Part shown: positions 15,782-23,108 of the stretch, piece after piece
Layout: the number at the start of each line of letters is the position of its first letter
Position numbering within the stretch: the stretch's first letter is position 1
From: Candidatus Coproplasma stercoravium
Lineage (GTDB): Bacteria; Bacillota; Clostridia; Christensenellales; Borkfalkiaceae
Direction of reading: 5' to 3'
Length of the DNA: 48,874 nucleotides
Assembly: GCA_018713165.1 (NCBI GenBank)
Contig: DVFR01000047.1
Coordinates: forward strand, 1-48,874
Notes under the pieces: generated by a model
The model's database searches: none
What the model was told of the DNA's origin: nothing
Seen by the model: the letters and a program-made list of their open reading frames with translations, nothing else
Made by a program: the position numbers and the translations under genes

Positions 15782-15982
15782 TTTTATCTCCGTAAATTTG
15801 GTGAAAAAATTATACAATAAAAAACAGCGTTTGTAAACGGTATTGCCGCCCGAAAAATTATTTTATAATATGTCGGTTAACCAACTGCGGCGGGATTTTT
15901 CCGCTGCGGTCAGAATGACGGCGGCGGGCAGTACAAAGCGGCGGACTGATTGCCCGCCGCTTTGCGCTTTATACATTTTAAT

Positions 15983-17248
15983 TTAAAGGATATAGTCGGT
16001 AATGCAGTCGTACCAATGCACATAGGTTTTGCCGTTTACCGTTATACGTTCGTTTTCGGGCAGGCGTTCGCTCCATAGTTTGTCTCCTCCGCCGAACACG
16101 CCGCCCTTTCTGTCAAAGCCCCAGTCGTCGCGGTTGAACCTGCGCCAAAGTATTGTTTTGCCGTTCTTGTCGAGGTATTGCTCGCTCACAACGCCGTTGT
16201 TATAGGTTGAAACGTCCATTACGCACACCGTGTCGCAACTCTTCCCGCCGATGGTCACGCGGTATGTGCCCACTATGTCCAGAAGGAAGTTTTTTTCTTT
16301 GCAGGTGACGGCCGTTCCGTTGCGCACGATATCGCCTTTGTGCTTCGGATAAATGTAATTTCCGCAGTTGTCTTCGCCGAAGCCCCAGTTGTTCAAAAAC
16401 TCGTCGCCGTCCAAAAATGTGTAAATTTTACGCACGCCGTTCTGCATAAACGAAGTGGCGAGATAGCGGCTGTGCTCTCCGGTAAGCTGTGCAACGAATG
16501 TGCGCTCTTCCGTCGTGCCCCCGTCTTCGATACAGGTCTGGCGCGCTTCAATCTCCACGCCGTCTATGCCGTGAACGCTGGCCCTGCCCGTCACTTTCAT
16601 TTCGCATATGTCCGTGAGTTTGCGGGAGGGGAAGTCGTACATTCCCCACGCAATACTTTCGCCTTCGCGGGGGACGATGAACCAGCCCATAAGTTCTTCC
16701 CATTTCACGGCAAAGGGCGGCTTGTCGGTTTTTTCAATTTTATAGTCTGGTAAAATATCGGGTAACTTTTTCATTTTGTTTTCTCCTTTTTGCCGGTATT
16801 CGATGCTGAAATCGCGCTTGGCCGCATGCAGCCTGCTCTTTACGGTACCGAGCGGCACGCCGAGCGCCTTTGAAATTTCCGATTGCGGCATGTCCTGCCA
16901 GAAATACATGTGCAGAATGTTGCGCTCGTTTTCGGCGAGAGAGTTTACCGTTTCCCTCACGAAAAAGGCTTCGGTAATTCCAAAGCGGCTGTCGGCAAGT
17001 TCGGCCTCGTTGCACGGTTCCCATTTCTGTTTTCCGCGGCGGAAACGGCTGCGGCATATATTGCGTGCAATTGCAATTATCCAGGGCTTGAAGCTTTGGG
17101 TATTTTTAAGACTTTTAAAGTTTTTAAAGGCCGAAAAATACACGTCCTGCAAAATATCGTCTGATTCGTCCGGCGGCACTCTGAATTTTATAAACCGCTC
17201 CACGGCAGCGCGATGTTTGCGCAAAAGCTCTTCAAAACTTTCTGCCAT
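15983..17248 (-). CDS. ECF sigma factor fused to a large C-terminal domain
   Basis: 421 residues. Residues 1-152 are an ECF sigma factor: region 2 (about 8-72, DDILQDVYFSAFKNFKSL and FKPWIIAIARNICRSRFRR) and region 4 (about 100-150, SLAENERNILHMYFWQDMPQ and GTVKSRLHAAKRD). Residues 159-421 form a soluble, Trp- and Gly-rich, apparently beta-rich domain I do not recognise (MKKLPDILPDYKIEKTDKPPF onward). There is no stop between the parts. A strong internal site AAGGAG lies 8 bases before Met159 (16774), so the second part may also be made alone. The natural reading is a sigma/partner pair joined in one frame, the second part possibly sensory. Confidence 0.85.
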   Translation of the reverse strand: MAESFEELLRKHRAAVERFIKFRVPPDESDDILQDVYFSAFKNFKSLKNTQSFKPWIIAIARNICRSRFRRGKQKWEPCNEAELADSRFGITEAFFVRETVNSLAENERNILHMYFWQDMPQSEISKALGVPLGTVKSRLHAAKRDFSIEYRQKGENKMKKLPDILPDYKIEKTDKPPFAVKWEELMGWFIVPREGESIAWGMYDFPSRKLTDICEMKVTGRASVHGIDGVEIEARQTCIEDGGTTEERTFVAQLTGEHSRYLATSFMQNGVRKIYTFLDGDEFLNNWGFGEDNCGNYIYPKHKGDIVRNGTAVTCKEKNFLLDIVGTYRVTIGGKSCDTVCVMDVSTYNNGVVSEQYLDKNGKTILWRRFNRDDWGFDRKGGVFGGGDKLWSERLPENERITVNGKTYVHWYDCITDYIL

Positions 17249-17389
17249 TTTTACCTCCGCAAAATTTTTGAACGCGTTCTGAATTAAAAGACGCGTTAAA
17301 ATTCAAAAAGGTTCAAAAAAATTATAACATTTTTGGCGCCGCCGCGCAATTCGTGCCGGCCGTAAGCCGATTTTGAGTAAATTAAATAA

Positions 17390-17418
17390 TTGACAAAACA
17401 TTTCCAAAGTTTTAATAT
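17390..17418 (+). promoter_or_regulatory. Promoter for the Lrp-aminotransferase operon
   Basis: TTGACA, 17-bp spacer, TAATAT, about 90 bases before the Lrp-family start codon. Confidence 0.65.
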
Positions 17419-17507
17419 ATTACTAATATATTAATGCGCGCACGCGTGCGCGCCCTGCCGCGCTATGCCGTTTTATCGCGCTGCCGCGCGGCGCAAGGAG
17501 CAATGAT

Positions 17508-17996
17508 ATGGAAAAGATTAAAAAGGACATAATCTCTCTGCTTTCGGAAGATTCGCGTCTCTCGCCCGCAAGCCTCGCCGCCATGCTCGGCATCTCCGAG
17601 GCGGAGGCTAAAAAAGCCGTCTCCGAACTCGAAGCGGACGGCGTGATAGTAAAATATACCGCAATCGTCAACGAGGACTTGGCCGAGGACGAAAAGGTGG
17701 AGGCGCTCATCGAAGTAAAGGTAACGCCCCAGCGCGGTCACGGCTTCGACTCTATCGCCGCCGAGATTGCCGCGCACCCCGAGGTTAAAAACCTGTACCT
17801 CATGAGCGGCGCCTACGACCTTGCGGTGATTGTGGAGAGCAGTTCCTTAAAGAGCGTTTCGCGCTTCGTATCCGAGTGCATTTCCACGTACGACAGCGTA
17901 ATTTCCACCGCCACCCATTTCATACTCAAAAAATACAAGGTAGAGGGCGCGCTCATGGAAGACGAGGAGGGCGGCAGGCTGAGCGTCCAGCCGTAA
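17508..17996 (+). CDS. Lrp/AsnC-family transcription regulator
   Basis: 162 residues. An N-terminal winged helix-turn-helix (about 1-55, LSPASLAAMLGISEAEAKKAVSEL) is followed by an AsnC ligand-binding/oligomerisation domain (about 65-140, with YLMSGAYDLAVIVESSSL). These proteins sense amino acids or related effectors. It sits 9 bases before an aminotransferase and very likely regulates it, possibly together with itself. AAGGAG lies 8 bases before ATG. The effector is unknown. Confidence 0.92.
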   Translation: MEKIKKDIISLLSEDSRLSPASLAAMLGISEAEAKKAVSELEADGVIVKYTAIVNEDLAEDEKVEALIEVKVTPQRGHGFDSIAAEIAAHPEVKNLYLMSGAYDLAVIVESSSLKSVSRFVSECISTYDSVISTATHFILKKYKVEGALMEDEEGGRLSVQP

Positions 17997-18005
17997 AGCG
18001 CTGAT

Positions 18006-19172
18006 ATGAGAGATTTTGTAAACAGGCGCGCCGCCGAGCTGAAGCCGAGCGGCATACGCAAATTTTTCGACATAGTGTCGGAGATGAAGGGCGCCATTTC
18101 CCTCGGCGTGGGCGAGCCCGACTTCATCACGCCGTGGAACATACGCGACGCCGCCGTGCGCTCGATAAAGCGCGGCCTCACTCAATACACGGGCAACCGC
18201 GGACTTCCCGAACTGCGCGAAAATATATGCAGGTACTTAAAGGAGCGGTTCGGCGTAACCTATTCTCCCGAACACACCATAGTCACCGTCGGCGCGAGCG
18301 AGGCGATTGACCTCGTTCTCCGCGCCGTGTGCGACCCGGGCGACGAGATTCTCGTGCCCTCGCCCTGCTACGTATCGTATGCGCCCCTCGTGTTTATGGC
18401 GGGCGGCGTTCCCGTGCCTTTGAACTGCGTGGCGGACAACGAGTTTATTGTCACGCCAGAGCTCATTGCGGGCGCATGCACGCCGAAAACAAAGGCGATA
18501 ATTCTGGCCTACCCCAACAACCCCACGGGCGCCATTATGACAAAGGAGCAGCTCGAGGCAATCGTGCCCGAGATTGTAAAGCGCGACCTTCTGGTCATAT
18601 CCGACGAAATCTACGCCGAGCTCACCTACACGGGCAGGCACTGCTCGATAGCTTCGCTCGGGGATATGGCGGGGCGAACGGTGCTTATAAACGGATTTTC
18701 GAAGGCGTTTGCGATGACGGGCTGGCGCATAGGCTTCGTGTGCTCCCCCGCGGCGATTGACGACGCGATATTCAAAATTCACCAATACACGATAATGTGC
18801 GCTCCCCGCATGAGCCAGCACGCCGCAAACGCGGCGCTTGCCGAGGGCTTTTCCGACGGCTTTGCCACGGTCGAGGAGATGCGCGAGGAGTATAAAAAGC
18901 GCGGCGGGTTTATGGTAAACGCCTTCAACTCGCTGGGCCTCAGGTGTTTCCCGCCAAAGGGTGCGTTCTACGTGTTCCCCTCCGTCGCCTCAACGGGGCT
19001 GGACGGAGAGGCGTTCGCAAACAGGTTGCTTGCCGAAAAGAAGGTTGCCGTAGTCCCCGGCGACGCCTTCGGCGAGGCGGGTAAGATGCACGTGCGCTGT
19101 TCGTACGCGACCTCCATGGCGCAGCTTGCCGAGGCGATAGAGCGCATATCCGACTTTATAAAAACGCTTTAA
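18006..19172 (+). CDS. Pyridoxal-phosphate aminotransferase, class I/II
   Basis: 388 residues, cytosolic. Fold-type I motifs are in order: GEPDF, YTGNRGLPELR, YPNNPTGAIM (Asn172), SDEIYAELTY (Asp200, Tyr203), and NGFSKAFAMTGWRIGF with the cofactor lysine Lys233; a C-terminal arginine region VRCSYA follows. It belongs to the aspartate/alanine aminotransferase superfamily (PatA/AlaT-like), but the amino-acid substrate cannot be read from sequence. Co-transcribed with the Lrp regulator; Lrp-aminotransferase pairs of this kind are common in Clostridia. Confidence 0.92.
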   Translation: MRDFVNRRAAELKPSGIRKFFDIVSEMKGAISLGVGEPDFITPWNIRDAAVRSIKRGLTQYTGNRGLPELRENICRYLKERFGVTYSPEHTIVTVGASEAIDLVLRAVCDPGDEILVPSPCYVSYAPLVFMAGGVPVPLNCVADNEFIVTPELIAGACTPKTKAIILAYPNNPTGAIMTKEQLEAIVPEIVKRDLLVISDEIYAELTYTGRHCSIASLGDMAGRTVLINGFSKAFAMTGWRIGFVCSPAAIDDAIFKIHQYTIMCAPRMSQHAANAALAEGFSDGFATVEEMREEYKKRGGFMVNAFNSLGLRCFPPKGAFYVFPSVASTGLDGEAFANRLLAEKKVAVVPGDAFGEAGKMHVRCSYATSMAQLAEAIERISDFIKTL

Positions 19173-19216
19173 AATAAATTTTATAAAAAGTTGAGCTGTT
19201 AATCAAGCGGTTAAGC

Positions 19217-19255
19217 GCCGCCGCGCGGCACAGGAGTGCCGCGCGGCGGCTTATA
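19217..19255 (+). terminator. Terminator of the aminotransferase operon
   Basis: 15-bp stem GCCGCCGCGCGGCAC/GTGCCGCGCGGCGGC with loop AGGA, followed by a weak T-tract. Confidence 0.65.
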
Positions 19256-19317
19256 TGCGTATAAATCCGGGAGCAAAACGGGCAAACCTTAAAAGATTTT
19301 TCGTTTATCAGTTTTAT

Positions 19318-19346
19318 TTGACAAATTCAAAGCTAAACTATATAAT
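19318..19346 (+). promoter_or_regulatory. Perfect consensus promoter with a hairpin right after it
   Basis: TTGACA, exactly 17 bp, TATAAT. The expected start near 19353 is only about 10 bases before a hairpin GTGATTCC (19362-19369)/GGAATCAC (19384-19391) followed by TTTTG, which looks like an intrinsic terminator. The next gene, greA, begins almost 700 bases downstream. Confidence 0.7.
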
Positions 19347-19440
19347 ATAGTAGTGTTAAACGTGATTCCCGTAATTTCAGCGCGGAATCACTTTTGTATT
19401 ATATGCCGCAACTCACGCAACGCGCGGGCGTTGCGGACAA

Positions 19441-19800
19441 TAAATATTAAAAAATAAATTAATGTCGCAAGCAAGGTTCCCTTGCGCAGCTCGTCGGAAC
19501 GCGTATGCCCTTGCGTGCAGGCAAACATAGTTTGCTGCCACGCTGTTGGCTACAGTTCCTCCTCTTCGCCGAAAAGCTTTCTTTTCGGCGAGAAATTATG
19601 AGTGTAATCATATATTATTTTTAAAATAAATAATGACGAAACGCGGTAGCACGAATTTAGTTCGGGCGACGAGGCTTGAATTTCTCCAAACAGTGAAAAC
19701 TCACTGTTTGGCAAGCCGAGATGAGTGAGCGCAAAAATTAAGGCGCGAACGGTGACCGAAAACGGTGTTATACATTGCACCGTTTGAGAAAGCCGCGTTA
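19441..19800. repeat. Mosaic of hairpin repeats upstream of greA
   Basis: No gene seen. 19441-19480 starts like the greA leader (TAAATTAATGTCGCAA then GCAAGGTTCCCTTGC). 19557-19595 (CCTCCTCTTCGCC ... GGCGAG) is shared with 47161-47207. 19680-19800 is a diverged, inverted copy of the long hairpin repeat with stem CCAAACAGTGA/TCACTGTTTGG. Confidence 0.55.
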
Positions 19801-19848
19801 CGACAATATAAATTCACGGCAAAGATTTTTGCGAAGCAAATTTTTAAA

Positions 19849-20036
19849 AATAAATTAATGTCGCAAGGCGGATTTTCCGCCGCAGCAGGACTCAATTTGC
19901 GCATACTTGCGCCTTAGCGGTGTGAATTGCCGCGATTATATAATTGAGGGCGCTGTAAATCGCGGCAAGAGCGGCAGAGCCGCTAAATTCACGAAAATTT
20001 TACTGTGCGCAAGCGGTAAAATTTTGTGAGGGAGGT
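19849..20036 (+). promoter_or_regulatory. Structured leader upstream of greA
   Basis: Four stems in order: GGCGG/CCGCC (19867-19881), TTGCCGCGATT/AATCGCGGCAA (19927-19968), GCGGC/GCCGC (19971-19983), AAAATTTTAC/GTAAAATTTT (19994-20025), then the Shine-Dalgarno GAGGGAGGT. The same layout and linkers precede atpG at 44541-44730 with different but still paired stems. A cis-regulatory RNA is possible; so is a repeat element that landed at both genes. Confidence 0.6.
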
Positions 20037-20044
20037 ATTTTTTT

Positions 20045-20518
20045 ATGGCAGACCAGTATTTTGAAATGACTCAAAAGAACTACGAGGATTTAAAAAAGGA
20101 ACTCGACTACCTCGTAAAGGAAAAACGCCCCGAGATTATCGAGCGCATTGCCGAGGCGAGGAGCCACGGCGACCTTTCGGAGAACGCCGAATACGACGCG
20201 GCGAGGGAGGAGCAGCGCTCCAACGAGGGCAAGATTGCCGAACTCGAGTATCAGATTAAAAATGCGGTTATTATCGCAGAGGTTACCGATAATACCTACG
20301 TCCATCTCGACAGCAAAGTCACCGTCGAGGACGAGGAATTCGGCGACAAGGAAACTTACACGATAACCAGCGTCACCGACGTAGACGTAATGGAAAACCG
20401 CATTTCGAGCGAGTCGCCCGTAGGCGCCGCGCTCATGCGTCACAAGGCGGGCGACGTCGTTACGGTAAGCTGCCCCGACGGGTCGTCGTATAAGTTAAAA
20501 ATCATCGCCATTGCGTAA
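20045..20518 (+). CDS. greA: Transcription elongation factor GreA
   Basis: 157 residues, standard length. An N-terminal coiled coil (about 1-75, MTQKNYEDLKKELDYLVKEKRPEIIERIAEARSHGDLSENAEYDAAREEQ) carries the acidic tip residues Asp and Glu in HGDLSENAEYD, and the C-terminal FKBP-like domain is intact (ESPVGAALMRHKAGDVV). It rescues backtracked RNA polymerase by stimulating transcript cleavage. GGGAGG lies 9 bases before ATG. greA-lysS is a usual pair; a decayed DUF559 cassette now lies between them. Confidence 0.97.
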   Translation: MADQYFEMTQKNYEDLKKELDYLVKEKRPEIIERIAEARSHGDLSENAEYDAAREEQRSNEGKIAELEYQIKNAVIIAEVTDNTYVHLDSKVTVEDEEFGDKETYTITSVTDVDVMENRISSESPVGAALMRHKAGDVVTVSCPDGSSYKLKIIAIA

Positions 20519-20535
20519 GGCGAAGTTGTTTGGAT

Positions 20536-20585
20536 AACAGTCCTTCAGCCGACATCGTCGCCGGTTCCCTTTGCACGGGTAAGCT
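20536..20585. repeat. Degenerate right-end repeat after greA
   Basis: ACAGTCCTTCAGCCGACATC and GGTTCCCTTTGCACGGGTAA match the cassette right end (CAATCCCTCAGCCGACTTCG, GCTCCCTTTACACAAGGGAG) with several changes; older than the adjoining cassette. Confidence 0.55.
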
Positions 20586-20600
20586 GTAAAAACGCGGTCA

Positions 20601-21137
20601 AGCCATATTGTGTAAATGGGGACATCAGTCCCACTAAGCCCCCCTTGTGTAAAGGGGGACATCAGTCCCGCTAAGCCCCCCTTGTGTAAAGGGGGGAAGT
20701 AAAGGGGGGATTGTATTTCTCGGCAGTATGCAAACAATGGATAGAATTCACAATAAATCACTTGTAAAATATGCCTCGGCTTTGCGTAGAGAGATGACTA
20801 AGGAAGAGAGGCATTTATGGTACGATTTTTTGCGTAATTATCCCCAAAAATTTATTCGCCAAAAAATAATCGGAAAATATATCGTTGATTTTTATTGCGC
20901 ACGGGCTAAATTAGTAATAGAACCGGACGGTTCGCAACATTATTCAGAGAACAATATGATAATGAGCGCACGGAATATCTGAACGGTTATGGCATAAAAG
21001 TTGTGCGGATATCCAATTTGGAAATAAATGCTAATTTCCGTGGCGTTTGCGAGTATATTGATAATTTGGTCGAGAAGTTGTTGGGATAACAATCCCTCAG
21101 CCGACTTCGTCGCCAGCTCCCTTTACACAAGGGAGCC
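20601..21137. mobile_element. DUF559 cassette 2 (frameshifted gene) between greA and lysS
   Basis: Left end: three tandem hairpin units, the last ending GGGGGGATTGT; the two outer ones share the spacer GACATCAGTCCC. Nuclease pseudogene inside. The right end starts CAATCCCTCAG on the base after the gene's original stop, exactly as in cassette 1, and finishes GCTCCCTTTACACAAGGGAGC. It splits the greA-lysS pair. Confidence 0.65.
20737..21089 (+). pseudogene. DUF559 nuclease-domain gene, frameshifted
   Basis: Reads MDRIHNKSLVKYASALRREM like the intact copy at 6867 through DGSQHYSEN. A one-base loss near 20953 then shifts the frame, and translation stops at about residue 80. In the other frame the rest is preserved (YDNERTEYLNGYGIKVVRIS, ending in TAA against the repeat end). 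Also, the usual ELDG is EPDG here, so the metal-binding neighbourhood was already altered. Two copies in the window are clearly diverged at DNA level, so this is not a recent duplication. Confidence 0.8.
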
Positions 21138-21211
21138 TTGAGAACGCGGAGAAGTCCGCCCGCAACCCGTCACTTTCATACGGTTCAAATGAGAACAGAT
21201 TGAGGATATTA

Positions 21212-22726
21212 ATGGAAGAAAATAACATTCAGCTCACAGAACAAGAGGAAGAAGAACGCCTCGCCGAACAGGCGAAAATAAGAAGGGAAAAGCTCGCAAA
21301 GCTCGTTTCCGAAGGCAAAAACCCCTACGAAAAGGTAAAATACGACTGCACAGCAAACTCCTCGTCGATAAAGGAGAACTTCGACTCCCTCGAGGGCAAG
21401 GAGGTTTCAATCGCGGGCAGACTTATGAGCCGCCGCATTATGGGCAAGGCTTCCTTTTCGCATATCTCCGACCGCGACGGGCTCATCCAGATTTACGTAA
21501 AGCGCGACGACGTCGGCGAAGAGGACTATATGTCCTATAAAAAGGACTACGATATCGGCGATATAGTCGGCATAAAGGGTTTCGTGTTCAAAACGCAGAC
21601 GGGCGAGATATCCGTGCACTGCACGCATATAGAGATGCTCTCCAAGTCTCTCCGTCCCCTGCCCGAAAAGCAGCACGGTCTTACCAACGTCGACCTCAAA
21701 TACCGCCAGCGCGACCTCGATTTGATTGTAAATCCCGAAGTGCGCTCAACCTTTATAAAGCGTTCGCAGATTATCCGCGAGATAAGAAGCTACCTCGATA
21801 ATCTCGGCTATCTCGAAGTGGACACGCCCATACTCACCACGCTGGAAATCGGCGCGGCGGCGCGCCCCTTCAGAACGCACCATAACGCCCTCGATATCGA
21901 CATGTACCTCAGAATAGAGACCGAACTCTATTTGAAGAGGCTGATTGTCGGCGGGCTCGAGCGCGTGTACGAGGTCGGCCGTATCTTCCGCAACGAGGGC
22001 ATGGACGCATTCCACAACCCCGAGTTCACTACTGTGGAAATGTATCAGGCCTACACCGACTACAAGGGCATGATGGACCTGATTGAGGATATGTACCGCA
22101 CCATAACCCAAAACGTGTGCGGCACGGCCAAAATAACCTATCAGGGCACCGAGATAGATATGGGCGCACCCTGGGCGCGCCATACCATGAAGGAGGCGGT
22201 GAAGAAATACTGCGGAGCCGACTACGACGAATGGGCGGACGATGCCGCCGCGCGCGAAGTCGCAAAGAAGCTCGGCGTGGAGGTTGAAGAGGGCGACGGC
22301 GCCACGAAGGGGCAAGTTCTGATTGCGCTCTTCGAGGCGTTCGTGGAGGACAAGCTCGTTCAGCCCACGATAATCTACGACTATCCCGTCGAAAATTCGC
22401 CGCTTGCAAAGCGCAAGCCGTCCGACCCTGCCTTTACCGAGAGGTTTGAATACTTCATATGCGGGCACGAATTCGGCAACGCTTTCTCCGAGCTCAACGA
22501 CCCGATAGACCAGAAGGAGAGGTTCGTAAAGCAGGTAAAGGAGAAGAGGGCGCAGGAGCCCGATTGCCGTGCGCAGGTCGACGAGGACTTCATCACCGCG
22601 CTCGAATACGGACTTCCCCCCACGGGCGGCCTCGGCATGGGCGTCGACAGGCTCGTAATGCTCTTAACCGACAGCGCGACGATTAGGGATGTTATACTGT
22701 TCCCTACCATGAAACCGAAAAAGTAA
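21212..22726 (+). CDS. lysS: Lysyl-tRNA synthetase, class II
   Basis: 504 residues. N-terminal OB-fold anticodon-binding domain (about 60-170, with VSIAGRLMSRRIMGKASFSHI) and class II catalytic core: motif 2 FRNEGMDAFHNPEFTTVEMYQAY and motif 3 GLPPTGGLGMGVDRLVMLL. Charges tRNA-Lys. I chose the ATG at 21212 (TTGAGGA just upstream) over a TTG 12 bases earlier. Upstream sequence is only about 70 bases before the repeat cassette, so any older promoter or leader has been separated from it. A terminator follows at 22983. Confidence 0.96.
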   Translation: MEENNIQLTEQEEEERLAEQAKIRREKLAKLVSEGKNPYEKVKYDCTANSSSIKENFDSLEGKEVSIAGRLMSRRIMGKASFSHISDRDGLIQIYVKRDDVGEEDYMSYKKDYDIGDIVGIKGFVFKTQTGEISVHCTHIEMLSKSLRPLPEKQHGLTNVDLKYRQRDLDLIVNPEVRSTFIKRSQIIREIRSYLDNLGYLEVDTPILTTLEIGAAARPFRTHHNALDIDMYLRIETELYLKRLIVGGLERVYEVGRIFRNEGMDAFHNPEFTTVEMYQAYTDYKGMMDLIEDMYRTITQNVCGTAKITYQGTEIDMGAPWARHTMKEAVKKYCGADYDEWADDAAAREVAKKLGVEVEEGDGATKGQVLIALFEAFVEDKLVQPTIIYDYPVENSPLAKRKPSDPAFTERFEYFICGHEFGNAFSELNDPIDQKERFVKQVKEKRAQEPDCRAQVDEDFITALEYGLPPTGGLGMGVDRLVMLLTDSATIRDVILFPTMKPKK

Positions 22727-22734
22727 CAATATTC

Positions 22735-22915
22735 TGATTTAACCGCTTGCCTGCATATATACTTCGCGATACGGTGTCGCGCTTACGGTTCTGTTCGGTC
22801 ATTTACGTCTATGTAAACTCCCTCACAGCTTCCGCACGCTCCTTGTCTCCCTCGTATCTATGCAGTCATTATGGAGAGGTGGGATTTTGTTTCTCCAAGG
22901 GTTATCTGTGCGTGT
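22735..22915. repeat. Post-stop dispersed repeat, copy 3
   Basis: Follows the lysS stop: AACCGCTTGCCTGCATATATACTT style start, GCGATACGGTGTCGC, CGGTCATTTACGTCTATGTAA hairpin, CTCCCTCACAGCTTCCGCAC, and TTTCTCCAAGGGTTATCTGT. The start and end match the copy after atpD most closely. The rest of the gap to 23108 holds the terminator and a GCGGCACATATGCCGC palindrome (23054-23069). Confidence 0.65.
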
Positions 22916-22982
22916 GTGTTTGCGCTCCGCATGAGCGCGACTCAGCCAATAATATAGGCGCCGCAAGCTGAATATGAATTTT

Positions 22983-23014
22983 ACGGGCGGGCGGCAATGT
23001 CCGTCCGTTTTTTT
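22983..23014 (+). terminator. lysS terminator
   Basis: ACGGGCGG/CCGTCCGT stem (one G-T pair) followed by TTTTTTT. Confidence 0.7.
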
Positions 23015-23108
23015 ATAAAATATATCGGCGGCATAGCCGCAAAAAACAATCGGGCGGCACATATGCCGCAACTAACGGCGGAACTTTAAAATTCCGCGAG
23101 GAAATTCT

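Noticed and set aside
20519-21200. T-box or other amino-acid leader for lysS
   Set aside because: No specifier loop or T-box sequence (TGGNACCGCG) is visible; the region is repeat cassette.
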